A DNA stretch of 64,000 nucleotides from Cycas panzhihuaensis (taxonomy: Eukaryota > Cycadophyta). Within the stretch, counting starts at the first letter, position 1, and every line of letters begins with the position of its first letter. Made by a program: the position numbers and the translations under genes. Below are positions 51,131 through 63,860 of the stretch, in pieces. The notes beneath the pieces were generated by a model. It was given only the letters and a program-made list of their open reading frames with translations. It was not told the DNA's origin and made no database searches. The stretch spans positions 96,107,741 through 96,171,740 of the forward strand of contig CM041465.1 in NCBI GenBank assembly GCA_023213395.1, in the 5' to 3' direction.

Positions 51131-52240
51131 CCTAACCAAGCATCTCACCAACCATGCTAAATAATCTTTAGGGCACCCAATGAGGTTGATGATCCATTTG
51201 ATACATTGATAGCCAACTTCTTTGATATTGAAAACCCTCAAGAGGGGGAGGATACACCTCCATCACAACCAAATTTAGTTTATTTTTCCCCATAGGTGTA
51301 GGAAGCTATGGGTATTTAGCCATCTTGGGTAACCATGAGTCTGATGATAACTATAAAGAATCACCTCGTCAAGTATCCCTTCTTAACATGTGAAGCATGC
51401 ATGTCTCTCATCCCCTTGTGCATCCCATATTCTAGCATAGGACCCATGTGGGCTTAGATGATTGTTGCTTAGCCATCATGGTTAGGCCTCCTCCTATTTC
51501 ATCCTAATATCCATGTACTATCAACCTATTAATGCACATGGACCCCCAAATCACTTATTAGCATTCTACTTTAGAAGCCCCTTAACCCCCATCGTCCTCC
51601 AAAGAAAATGAGGATGTTGAATCTCTCTTTTATTGTGATAAGTCTATAATTTATGATTTAGTTCCTACCTAGCACATCTCTCCTTGAGAAAGAACATTAT
51701 ATCATAAGAGGGTGCACTTTAACTCTTTAGAAGAGTCCCCTTACTATTATGACTAGCTAGTTGATTGCTACGAGCTTATCACTCCCCTGCCTACTTCCCA
51801 ACCTCCTCTTAACAAGACTATCCATGGGATAGATGGCTTTCAAAATGACAAGGCTTTATTTCAACATCTAGTGGGAGTTGTACCTAATTTACCTTTTGAG
51901 CATCATAGGCTAGGTTTTTGGATGTGCTTAGTTATTGGGTTGTCCCTAGCCAAGCACAATTGACCAGCACCTCCTCCCCATCTACCTGTTGACCAAGCCT
52001 CCTTTCACTTTGAGGAAGGGAATGCTATGTATATGGGGGCCACCAAGGGCATCGTTCTTATCCTTGAAAAGGTCATCAAAATTAGAGTAAAATTCTCTCC
52101 TTAAGATATGGAGCTATATACCAAGTTATTTCATAAGTTCTATAACATCTTCATATAGGACTATTTAGATATGAAGGGTATAAACCCTAACATAGTTATT
52201 TATAACCTTACCACAATCATGGGTGCTTACCCCATGAGGT
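51131..52240 (+). pseudogene. Element E: protease-RT linker
   Basis: Collinear with C's linker (for example FEEGNAMYMGATKGIVLILEK near 52010, matching C's FKEGNAMCMGATQDIV). Function unknown; poorly conserved apart from short blocks. Confidence 0.65.
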
Positions 52241-53000
52241 AAAAAATAGTTCCCCTTACACCTAAAACTATTAGTTGTAGTCAAAATGGAAGTCAAAAAG
52301 CTACTAGATGCAGGCCTCATCACTTCCATTAACTACCCTAAATGGGTCTCCAACATGATACCTATTGCTAAAAAGAACAAGACCATTAGAATTTGTGTTG
52401 ACTTTAGAGACATCAATAACATGTGTCCTAAAGACAACTTTTCCCTTCCTTTCATTAATTAAATAATTGATTATACCACCAGCTTTGAGATTATGTCCTT
52501 AATACATGGCTTCTTCAACTATAGCCAAATCCAAATATCTCTTGAGGACCACCACAAAACAACCTTCACTACTCCTTGAGGGATATTTGCTTACAAAGTC
52601 ATGTCCTTCAGTTTGAAGGACATTAACTTTACCCAACAAGGGCTATCTAGTTTATATTCCATGACCTCATTAACAATATTCTTAAGGTCTTCATGGATGA
52701 TATGATGGGCCTTTCCCAAAAAAGGGCTAATCACTTTATAGATGTTAGTGTTATATTTATGAGGTACCACAAATATCATGTTAGCGTAAACACATTTAAA
52801 TATGTCTTCATTGTGATAGCTAGCAAACTCTTAGGGTTCCTTATTTCTAAATAAGGAATCTAAGGTGACCCTAATAAGGTTAAAGCAATAGTTAAGATGC
52901 CTCCCCTAATGATGTAATAATAAATTAATTCATTCTTAGGGAGATTAGGTTTCTTGAGGTGTTTCTTGGAAAACTTTACCATTAATGCCAAAAATTTGAC
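52241..53000 (+). pseudogene. Element E: reverse transcriptase remnant
   Basis: KKLLDAGLITSINYPKWVSN, IRICVDFRDINNMCPKDNF, DHHKTTFTTP, and the active-site VFMDDMMG at 52687-52710 in another frame. Stops and at least two frameshifts. Confidence 0.85.
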
Positions 53001-53029
53001 CAACCTACTTAAGAAGGGGACCCCTTTTG

Positions 53030-53520
53030 TTTGGTCCCCTAAGGCCCAAGAGGCCTTCAGGAGCTCAAACTCAAACAAACCCTTATGCTGGCCCCTATCT
53101 TGGCCCCTCCTCTTTTTGACTACCCTTTTATTCTATATACTTTAGCGATCAATGAATCTCTAAGGGCCATGTTAGCCTAAGAAGATGATTCAAAAACTGA
53201 AAGATTCATCTATTTTATCAGTTGCACCTTAGTGGCAACAAAATTAAACTACTTACCATCTAACAAAGAATGCTTGGCACTAATTTATGCTCCTATAAAG
53301 TTTAAGTATTACCTCTTGGGAAACACCACTTATGTGATCATCTAATTTGATCCCTTGAGATACCTTATGATACGATCAAACTTGACAAGAAGGTTTGGCA
53401 AATAGGCCATCCTCCTATAAGAATATAATATAAAAATTATCAACTAAAAATCTAAGAAGGGCATGGTAGTTGCAGAACAGCTGACAAACACTCCCATACC
53501 AAATTCCTTTAGGGTTTTGG
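53030..53520 (+). pseudogene. Element E: gypsy RNase H remnant
   Basis: Leads in with WSPKAQEAF, then the RNase H blocks LYTLAINESLRAMLA, RFIYFISCTL, LNYLPSNKECL and YYLLGNTTYVI in interrupted frames. Collinear with A and C. Confidence 0.78.
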
Positions 53521-53719
53521 TTGATTATTCCTTACCTCATAAGGCTATTTTAACTCTTTAATAAATTGATACCCATCCATTAGCTAATAGCGAATGGTAT
53601 GGTGATATTATTAACTACCTAACCCAATAGTAATATCTAACTAATGTCAGCAATAAGGTTAAGTTATATATGAGGGCCTCTGCCCAATAATACTTTCTCA
53701 TAGAGGATGTATTGTATAG

Positions 53720-54661
53720 ATGATCATTCGATAGCATTCTCCTTTACTATGTTAACCTAGAGGAGACTAACTAAATTCTTTATAAATACCATAATGGCAT
53801 TTACAAAGGCCACTTTTGGGGCTAATCAATGGCCCAATGGATCTACATATGGGTTATTATTGGCCAACCCTATTTAAAGATGCTTATACCTATGCTTAAC
53901 ATTATTGTCGATGCCAAGAGTATGCCAATGTTATTCATCAACCTTTTGAGGCATTGCATGTAGTGGTCTCTTTGCGGTCCTTTTCCCAATGCAGATTAGA
54001 TCTAATTAGAGTTATTACTCCACTCTCCATGGCCCAACATAAATTCATCCTTACTGCTACTAAATATTTTATTAAATGTACTAAAGCTTTCCCTTTATCT
54101 TCAATGATAGGCAAAACTATCGCTACTTTCATATATCAGTATATTATTTGCCAATTTGGGGTCTTTGACATCCTCATTACCGATAATGAAACCTTGTTTT
54201 GAAACAAAGAAATGGATGAGATTTATGAGAGATTTAAAATCTCTTATAAGACTCCATCCCCTTAATACCCTCAAGCTAGTGGCCAAATTAAGGCCTTTAA
54301 CAAAACATTAATTATTATTTTTAAAAAGACCATTACCCAATCCCAAAAGGATTGGTGCATCCAGCTCTATTTGGGCTTGTGGGCTTACTATACTTTAATC
54401 TAAATGGATATGGGAATGACACCATTCTCCCTAGTTTATAGGTTAGAGGTAATATTACCCTTATACCCCTAGAGGTCAAAATTCCTTCCTTGAGGGTATC
54501 CCTCAAAGGGCTTATTAATAAGGAGTTGTAGTGTCAAACTCGCCTCCTTGACCTTTAAGCCTTGGATGAGAAATGCTTGGTAGCATACCAAGCTAATTTG
54601 GCATCTAAATCTAGGGCATAAAGGATGCATGATAAATACTTGCACCCTTGTCTCTTGAGTC
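53720..54661 (+). pseudogene. Element E: integrase remnant, C-terminus missing
   Basis: Zinc-finger relics near 53780-53940; core in a frame open from 53954 to 54202 with QHKFILTATKYFIK, GKTIATFIYQYII and ILITDNETLF. The second catalytic Asp is kept here, unlike in A and C. After LHPCLLSP near 54650 the sequence jumps directly into the post-integrase region, so the C-terminal stretch and the conserved 18-base motif are deleted. Confidence 0.82.
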
Positions 54662-57600
54662 CTCTGTGAGTGATGGACGTTCTCCCAAGAGTGATATATC
54701 TCGACATCCATAACTAATCTCCTTATTCATCCAAAGCTATGAGCTAGATTGATCCCCATGGAGGTAGATTTATTTAATCATGAGTATAGGCTATCACCCT
54801 AAAGGTGCAAATAATATCAAAACTCACTACTCTTTAAGAAGCCTTAGACTATTTTTACCCACCAGGTTCTTTTACCTTATTAGAGCTTGTGTTAGCACTA
54901 TGAGCTCCAAGAGATCCTAGTTTATCTTCCACCTTGGGTGTGAATACCTCTATGTAAGGCCTTCCTTTCATGCCCAAGCTCTTTCCCTTATGTAGAGGTA
55001 GAAGCTAGGTTTACTACCCCCACCCTAAGTACGCATGTAATCCTTCTACCTAAGTGCCACATGAGATGCTTAACTACACTGAGATGATCATGTGTATGCC
55101 TAGTATATGAGATTTAAGTCATGGATAGGGTAAAGCAATAATGCCAAATACAAATCAAGGAGACCACCTAAATGAGTATCCATCAATAAGAATTAAAATT
55201 CATAATAGAAAGGGGACCAATTTGGTCTTGGTCTCTATATATATAAGTGAAATAATGATACAAGAGTACATTAGTGCAATGTACTAAAGGAAGCCAGAAT
55301 CCTTACAAGGAGGTGTACAGTCATCCTCTTAAATCAAGTGCATATATAATATAGATAACCTTAATAGTCTAAGCTTTCTTGTAACCAAAATAAATCATCA
55401 TATAAAATCCTTGGAGTTGCCTAGAGATAGTCATGTGGTGTTGCCCTTGGGATGTCCCATTCTCTATCTTAGGGTTCATGTCCCTCTGAGACTCCTCTTG
55501 GGTCATTGTGAGGTCCTTGTCTCTCTCTCCTTATCCTATATCTAATCCTCATACCTTAATAACCTATGGGAAGGAGTGGCTATATGTGTTTGTGATGACC
55601 TAGCTGACATCTAATCTATCAGCCTATTGTATTATGCCTGGAGTTACTCCCACTCCATTTGCACCTTAGCCAGTTGACCCTGCATCTCCTAGAGTTTATC
55701 ACACTTCCCCTGGACCTTAGAAAATTGCCTCTATGCATCTTTGAGTTATGACTCTATGACTGTGATGCTTACCTCAACCCCTGGAGCCACATGTGGAGGT
55801 ATTATTACTATTAAAGGTTCATCCTCTCTAACTTGGGCCTCCAACTCTCTCACCCAATCCTATAACTAATCCCTCTTTATCTATAAATGGCCCTACTTTA
55901 TCTTCCCCTCTTAGGCTTTAGTAGCCCATATGTCCCTAACCCTAAGTAGGGAAGAAAATGTGGTAGTGTATGGGCACATCAACTCTGGCTCTTCGCTATC
56001 CACTATTGGAGGCTATACCTCCACATAGACTCAAGGAAACAAGTTGACCACCGCTTTGCATACCATCTCTATCATAATACCCTCTCCTTCCATTCAAGTC
56101 AATACATGTGTTAGTAAACATACTATCATGGAAGTAATATCAAATAAACCACTTAATAAAAAGATGTAAGTAAGAATTTGCTGACAGGGAAAGGGGAGTA
56201 CCTCTCGGAGTAGTTGATACCCCTAGTGTTACCTCCTCTCTAACCCCTAGGATCTCCTCTCCCTTAGTAGACATGGCCTCCTCATTAGTAATAACTATGG
56301 CCTCATCTCCCTCTAGTTTGATAGTTACATCTCCCTTGCTAGTCTCATCCCCTAACTCAATTACTAGCTTTGTTATAGTGCCTCCTCCCTCCTTGTCACT
56401 ATCCTAGTGGACAGTGTAGTATGGATGGTATATATAGTCTTCTAAGGTCAGTAAATTTAGAGATTGGTGGCCACTGACCTACTGACCTACTCTAGCTCTC
56501 TAATGCTCTTCAACTAAGAAGGACATCGATGGATAAAAGGCTCAATAGCCAACACTAGTTAAGGCCTATCACTAATCCTACTCCCTAAAAGTGAACAAAA
56601 AACTAGTACTAGAGTAGGAAGAAAAGCTATCACATCCCATCACTTTAATTTAATCCAGTTGGGCTATGATGTTGGCTATTATCATAATGGCCTAATCGAA
56701 CCTCTATCCATCCTCACATCGATGGATGGTCTCCATCTAACCTCCTAGGACATCCCTATAGTTCTATTTCTGAGAAATTTGGAATAGAATAGTGAAAATA
56801 ATAAGTTTCCTTGGTTGAGGAGTGTGTGTTGTTATAATGGTCCTAATCATTATTCCATGTTAATCCCACTGACCCCTATTATAGAAAAATTAGGCCACCT
56901 TCTAATGTGCCACATCAGTGCTAGGTAAAACCCCCAGTATGTCTAGTGCTCCACTCATTGAGAACCCTAAGATCCTTCATACATCAACTAGGATGATCGT
57001 TAGGTCCCTAACTCCAGGTAGGTAAAACACATTGCTCTTATAGTCCCAATGAGAAAATAACACCTATTAGAAGTGCCTAGTTGGAGGCGTACTATTGTGA
57101 TGTGACCACTCTAAGTAGACCATATTACCTTAGGACATCCTAGTCCTAGCCAATCATCAACTCTGCCAAAGCTAACATCAGTTCCTTGATGTTTTCATGG
57201 TTATCCACTACCATAATTACTTACATTCTAACCAAGATATCACCAGTTAGTTATCTTCTAGGAAATGGAAGAAACCCCTATCTTAGATGGGTAAAAATAA
57301 GATAAATTCTCAAGAAAAACTTTAAAGAAAAAATATATTATGTTCTATACCACAAAAAAGTTCATGGTACCATATATAATCAAGGGTCCATAGATTACAT
57401 ATTGTAACTTTTTTTATAGTACCACATCTATGTATATGATACCATAGAAAAGTTTATAGTACCAGGTATTACTACACTAAAAGTAAAACATTAACACTAC
57501 ACTACCCATGTTTAGTCCTGAAAAAAGTCCATCAGTGTTGAGTATATAATAATAATATATAAGGAGGCTAAAATTGTGACTTATTTTTTACATAATTTTC

Positions 57601-58725
57601 CCCTCTAACTTTTCTTGGTAGGCAGTAGCACCCCTTGATTGGGGGGATGCAAAGGGATGTTAGAATTTCCTCCTACAAATAGGGGTTCAGGGTTAATATC
57701 CCATAAAACAAAATTTTAGGATTCAAAACTTATCAAATAATAAAGAGAATTAGGGTCATTCATCAAAAAGGCCCTAGATCTAATAGTTGAGATTTTGTAC
57801 CTTCTTATAACACTTTTTATGTAACTTGAATTAGTGTAATTTATATTGTGGGGTTGTTGTTGTTATTGTTGTTGTTATTGTGAGAACTTTATGGTAGTTG
57901 TAATATAGATTTCCATTCTTAATCAATAAAGCTTGATACCTTTCCTATGTAGATGTTTTCTTAGCACCCTACTAGGGTTTTACCACATTAAATTTTGTGT
58001 ACTTGGTAATGCTTATACTTTTCTTGTGTATGTGTTAAATGATCTTTGGTTTATATACTTACATTTGATTACAATTTTGAATCATGTTTTTGTTATAGAA
58101 TATAATAGATCTTGGTGGCAAATTTGGCTTTTTAAAATCAAGTTTTCTCAACAATCAAGACTAGGGTACCTTGAAATTTGGGGACCCCAATCGGGTACCA
58201 CTAGGCCCCACTATCCTAAATAGGCAATGCCTAGCTATCAAAAAGCATAAAGACATAAAAAGAAAAAAACTAGCTCAAAGCCAGGATCTACTCATTAGTT
58301 CTACCCTTGCTATTGCCATAACATCCTATTGATCTCGATGACTTCTCCCATGTAATGATTTGATGGTTGGATCTCTCCTAGAAAACTCATGTAGGTGAAG
58401 GAAATCGGGGATGGTAGATGGATTTTTTAGGAAACTCAAATAGGTGATGGTAGAAATTAACTCTAAATTCTTAATTGGCTAATTTTTATTTGATCTCCTT
58501 TAGTAAGATCCCCAAAGCTCTTTGCCCTTTTTCCATTTTGATTGAACCATTAGATCAGAATTTTTAGGACCATTCCTAATTAAGGATCTAGGCCCCTTTT
58601 GGCTCCTATACATTATTTTCCTCACTTTTATATGCAATATTTATTGTTCCCACCCTTCTCTAGGGAGGCCTTTTTTCCCCCAAACTCACTTGTTCAAAAC
58701 CTTATCAGTGTTTATACTCCTTATA
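54662..58725 (-). pseudogene. Element E: relic of the antisense plant-mobile-domain gene
   Basis: Collinear with A at about 5640-9090. On the - strand the mobile-domain core reads VFYLPGVRDLTIILVDV and RILG near 56940-57030. The GGTACC-type motifs of the intron 1 region lie at 57356-57374 and 57440-57475. Similarity to A stops near 58725 (CACTTGTTCAAAACC...), before the archaeal-type RNase H, which E lacks together with its 3' LTR. Confidence 0.65.
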
Positions 58726-58739
58726 TATGGGGACTGACT

Positions 58740-59480
58740 TAAGATCTTAACATTTGATTTATATTTATGTTTATTGATATAGATATGCATTAGTCACATC
58801 TGATTATTTTGGATTTAGTTATAATTCTTTATATGTACTTGATCAATATTGTAATATAAATGGCATCATGGCACATATATAACACATAAAACATGATTAA
58901 ATGTAACCAACAAATGCTAGTTTATACTCATGGAGGAGTCTCACACCTCTATGGGGATTATCTAAGGGGGAAGAAAGCTTGTAATGGAGTAGATGGTGTC
59001 ATGGTAGACATAAGATAGTGGCACACCTTAAAAGGCATAAAATATATAAGATCAACATAGTTTATAATCTTTTCAAAGTAAGTTGGTGGTTTTAGCTCTC
59101 ATTATAGCCAAAGGCATCATGTTGGATGCAAAGTTGGGAGCAACCAATGGGTACAATAACAAGGATGCCTTAACAATAGTTCCTACTCATTTCAAAGGAA
59201 AAATAAAAGGGAAATAATAGAAAATAAAGATTGTATAGGTAATAAAAGAAAGCAAAGGGTTTTTTTTTTAGCTAGTTTTATATTTTTTTTATTTTAAGGA
59301 TAATATTTATAAGTGGCAATTTATACTCATGACAAAGTATAATCTAGTTTATGCTTATGGAGAAGCATGATGCCCTTGTGGGACAAGACTCTACTTATAT
59401 CAAAGCATCAAATGATAATATAAACTCAACAAAAAGATATAATCCTAATAAGGATAAAATGTGATATAAGTTGAAAGTAA
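58740..59480. other. Unassigned DNA
   Basis: AT-rich, no recognised domain. It separates the broken 3' side of E from fragment F. Confidence 0.45.
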
Positions 59481-59504
59481 TTTAGGCTCATCTTAGAGAA
59501 AGAT

Positions 59505-59522
59505 GGTAGTTTAGGCTCATTT
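59505..59522 (-). promoter_or_regulatory. Conserved post-integrase motif (fragment F copy)
   Basis: AAATGAGCCTAAACTACC on the - strand, matching A, B and C. A second, partial copy of its core (TTTAGGCTCAT on the + strand) lies directly to the left at about 59481-59491. Confidence 0.6.
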
Positions 59523-59523
59523 T

Positions 59524-59935
59524 AGAGTAAGACTATGCATAGTGAGAGCAACCTTAACTGTAAAATTTTTTTGAGAAATTACTTATTGATAGCTTTCCCA
59601 AACTCAAGGCCCTCTAGTGGCATAATACAAAAGGAAATGTTAGCTAGACCCTAAAGAATAATAAATGGTCTAACCCACTTAAGGCTAAACTTTTAGAGGT
59701 GCTCATGTAAGTACTCAAGTTTGAGGACCTTCTCCCCTTGGGCAAATTGCTTAGGCCACATATTTTTGTCATGCCCTTTTAGGACTTGATCTTTGATGCT
59801 AGATTAATTTGATAAGTGATGAGGTATTTTTCATTTAAGGCTTCTAGATCAAATACATGGGCTTGACAACACCATTCTTCATTAATGAAACCCTTCAGTG
59901 ACACTCTCAAGAATTGCTTCACCAAAATCTGGTCC
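59524..59935 (-). pseudogene. Fragment F: orphan integrase C-terminus
   Basis: The - strand gives EGFINEEWCCQAHVFDLEAL, then LKFSLKWVRPFI and LEGLEFGKAI, matching C at 21260-21620. No core precedes it and no LTR is seen. It is in the opposite orientation to E, so it comes from another, otherwise lost, Tat element. Confidence 0.7.
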
Positions 59936-59939
59936 TCTA

Positions 59940-62335
59940 TTCATTTATATGTATCTTATTGATTATTTTATTTGATCATGGTATTAATTAAGACTACATT
60001 AAATCATTTGAAATATCATGTTATGCTCCTAATTGAGTTGATGTGATATTGGTGATATGTAATATTGGTATTGATGATAATTGATGATTAGATAATAATG
60101 TATGTATTATTATGTCTTCTAAATGCCAATGAATAAAATTATAGCAATAAAATCTTCACTTTTGTCTATTATAACCCACTTTTCCTTTTAAAACACCTTT
60201 TTGTTTTCATTGGTTTATCTTGATTTTATAGTTTTAGTTATCAATTTATAAAGTTTTACATTTGTTCTTAATGGATCACTTATTCTAGGATATTTTTGTC
60301 TTTAATGGAGTCATTTTTCTCTTGTATTCTTATCAATATTTAACATTTTATTCTTATTCTTATCAATTTCTATATTTCTTATTTTTTCATATTTTTTATG
60401 TTTCCAAAAATATGATTTTATTCAAAAAATATAACAGATATATTTTATGAATAAAATTACATTATCCATCCTTTATAAAATGCGATTGATAACATTTTAT
60501 GAAGGAAATCACATTTTTTATTATGACCATGCAATTTTTTTTAGTCAAGCACATCATTTTCTCTCAAACTCTACATGTTGCCACCTAGATTTCATGTTAT
60601 CATCTCTTCCTTAACTCAAAAACTATAGACTCAAGAGGATAGAGTGTTGTTGCATCTTTGGAGATAAGAAAGAAAGTGAAAAAGTAAGGATCAAGAGAGA
60701 AGATATTTAGAGACTTGGAAAATACTATTGAAATTGTGTTTTCTAAAATTTATTGAGATGTTTATCCTTTGCAAAGCCTTCATCTAAGCTCTAAATCTCC
60801 TATCAGAAGTTTGGTAATGTTTTTTTGTTACTATCTTCTTTTTTTTTTTTGAAGGATTATTTATCATATTGGGCCTTGTTTATGTTATCTTCTCCATCTT
60901 AGTTCTAGTTTTTATTATAGTTGTTATTTCTTTGAAAAAATCTTGGCTAAAACATTAGCCATTTGTGGGATTTTTAGAGGTTGACTATATAGAAGAAAGA
61001 TCCTCCTCTTCATTATTATTTTATAGCTTCTCCCTCATATTCTCCATAACAGTCAAGTTTTCCAAGAAATTTTTGTCTCATCCCTCTTATTTTGGTGTTG
61101 GTTTTGTGATATCTTTACAATTTATCCTTTTGGCTATCTATTTTAAAAGGAAGCTTAGTTTTAAAAAAAGGGAAGATTGCTATCCTAAGGCACAACTATG
61201 TTGATTTTCATGGAGAAATTATGTGGTTATTTGGAATGCCTTCTTGATTCTTTACTTTTCCTTTCTTCTTATAAAAGATTACGCAAACTGAAGAGATTAG
61301 AAAGGATATACTTTGCATGTCTTTTTCAATGCTTCTTTTATGAGAGATGGAATGAATTTATTAATGTTTATGGTTGTATATTTATGAATTATTAATTCTT
61401 TCCATACTTTTATATTTATGTTCTTAATAAATTATATGGGCAATTTTTTTCTTACATGTTGATTGTAACTCTTGCATGTCACATTCTATGGTTTGCCATC
61501 TTACTTTGGAACCTTTTCATGTTTAAAAGTTCCAAATTCTATTGAAAAATCATGCATGTAAGTGGAAGGGACTTAAGAAGAAGCTTCGTGCACCCTTAGC
61601 CTTTATCATTAGGGTATGTATAAAACTTTCTTTTACAAAGCTTGTTTTTATATCTTTTCATTTAAAATAAAAGTTTATTCAAGAAGGTTAGGAAAAGGTT
61701 TCTTTTGATTTTAGAAAGGATTGCTTTAAAAGGTATATAAAGAAGAAAAGTATGATTTTTTTTTGCTTTTGGTGTGATTCTCTTTAGTTCTACTAGTTTC
61801 TTCTTTCATATGAATTGGTCTTATAAGTGTATGATTACATGATTATGTTCATCTTTCCTTTCTTTAATTAAACCTGAAACATTGAAAGAGATTAAGGAAA
61901 GGATAGAAACAAAAAACATAATTAATGTAGCTTTGAACTTAAATCTCCTCCACCTATTTGTATAAGTTAGTATATTCTTTCACTGAGTCACAACCACATA
62001 TTCTAACCTCTCACTTTTAAATCCATTTTTAACCATAAAACACAAATAAGTAGAGACTTCTTCTTGAAGAGTTAGTAAAAGTGGTTCTAAGGTCCTTGTA
62101 GGCTAATATATCTTTCATTGTTATATAGAAATAGAAGAAGCATAAATATATTAAGAGATAATCAACTTAGACCATTTCCAAAGCAACCATCTTTTTGGCG
62201 ACCATATTGGGGAGTTGCCTTTTATTTTAATTTCTATGTCATTAGTAATACACTTTTAAACAATAGAGATAACACCATCATCCTAATGAAGAAGATCATT
62301 AAGGCTTCAAGGTATTCCACCAAGCTTTGAGTCTC
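59940..62335. other. Unassigned AT-rich DNA
   Basis: Poly-T runs and short chance frames (for example 60965-61395). Nothing recognised on either strand. Confidence 0.45.
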
Positions 62336-62339
62336 AACA

Positions 62340-63260
62340 CTCTTATCTTACTCAAGAAGTTTCATCAACTCACATAAATCCTTCTAAACATCAAGCATAT
62401 GATACTTATTTATATCCATCTAAGGAATCAAACCACTTGTATAAAGTACCCATTGAGAAAACGTACCCTGAAATACCCTCTTAATTTATTCGTAGTATTT
62501 CTCTTCCTACCTCTTCTTCTATTCAAGGAGAGTCCCCTCTTTTTCAAGTACCCTTATCATACTTTGAGCTAGTCCTTGTGAGAGTCCATTCTCCTATTCA
62601 TATGCCTAATTACCATGATCCTTTCCATCCTAACACTTATACTATGTCTACTTCTCCTTAACATTGTTAATTTAATCTACTTTGTGAGGAGTATGAGTCA
62701 ATATAAGTTGAGTCGCCTAGTATACTTAAGGTGAACTAATCTCCTTTTCCATCTCATCCTCATACACCGAGAACTCTTTCTTCTTATTTTAGAAACATTG
62801 GAGATAATAGATCTATTCATTCTCAACCTCTTGTTTCACCTCATTTATTACAAGAGTAAGTGCACCCTACTCATGTTGTATCCTTTATACATGAGATACT
62901 TATTAAACCTTCTATTCAAAAGAACCCTACTTCTTCTCATGTTTCTATATCTCATTACGTTGGTCCATCCTCTTCTATCCCTTGACTAACATATTTATAT
63001 CCTGGTAAACTAACTTCTTCATGCTATATTACCATTTCAACTTAACCTAAACAACATGTTTCTCATGGAGTTCTTTCTCAAAATATTTGGCTCTCTCTTT
63101 TTACTCTCAAACTATCTAATCTTATTTCATTGTCTAATCCTACTTTGAATGTTCAAGTTGTTCATTCTCATCCTATGATTATTCAATCTCAAATCATTTG
63201 AACAATTAATCTTAGTTCTTCATCTCATATTCTTAGTTCACTTCCTTAATAGATTTCCAC
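62340..63260 (+). pseudogene. Decayed Ser/Pro/His-rich reading frame
   Basis: One frame stays nearly open for about 300 codons (roughly ten stops), rich in Ser, Pro, His and Tyr. It might be the N-terminal part of a gag: ESPLFQVPLSYFELV resembles ETTLFEVPVTSYEYV of C's gag. Against that, VHSHPMIIQSQ near 63165 resembles the HPMITRSK motif between integrase and RT of copia elements. I cannot decide between the two, and it may be neither. Confidence 0.3.
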
Positions 63261-63397
63261 CTATGTTTTCTAATTATTATATACCTCAAACTAATTCTAT
63301 AGTTATTCCATCAGATTGGTTTAACCCTTCACAACTTCTTCCTATTTATTCTATTCCTTATGAACAACAACCTACTTCTTCCTTGGTCCTTCATCCA

Positions 63398-63847
63398 TGT
63401 TAGGAATATTAATGTAATCTTTATGTTCTTTTTAAAGTTTATATTTAAGTCACATGTCTAAATTTATATTTGAGTTATTATAAGGTTTAACTTTAATGTT
63501 TGTTAATTATCTTATGTGAAAGGTGGTTGAAATGCAGAACTACATTTTAACGAACCTTTCGTTGTATAAATTCATCTCCTAGATTCAAGGAGATAGTTCC
63601 GAGAATCTAGGAGGGTTGTCTAAATGCTTTTTATAAGGTTGGTCTAGTGGTCAGGTGGTTTATGTATGTGGTCTTCTATTTTTCTCACTTTGCTTAATAA
63701 AACTACGAATTTAGGAGGTGGTTTTTCTTCCCCAAAAGGGGTTTTCCACCTGTCAAACTGGTGTACATGTGTAGTGTTATCTTGTTACCTGTGTTTGCTT
63801 ATTTTATGATCCTGTGATTACATTGTACATGTGCCCATCTTTCTACA
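63398..63847 (+). mobile_element. Copia-type LTR (second copy)
   Basis: 450 bp, TGTTAGG...TTCTACA, homologous to the solo LTR at 3214-3650 along its length. The five bases on its left (atcca) do not recur on its right (tggta), so this is not a solo LTR with a clean duplication. A primer-site-like motif follows directly. Confidence 0.8.
63716..63751 (+). promoter_or_regulatory. LTR stem-loop (second copy)
   Basis: AGGTGG...CCCC, AAAA loop, GGGG...CCACCT; equivalent to 3525-3560. Confidence 0.6.
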
Positions 63848-63860
63848 TGGTATTAGAGCA
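63848..63860 (+). promoter_or_regulatory. Primer-binding-site-like motif for initiator Met tRNA
   Basis: TGGTATTAGAGCA, 11 of 12 bases of the well-known TGGTATCAGAGC, directly after the LTR end. The same bases, read on the other strand, are part of the PPR frame below, so the match could be chance. Confidence 0.5.

Noticed and set aside
60965-61395. Two hydrophobic + strand frames
   Set aside because: AT-rich chance frames; no start context, no domain and no continuation.
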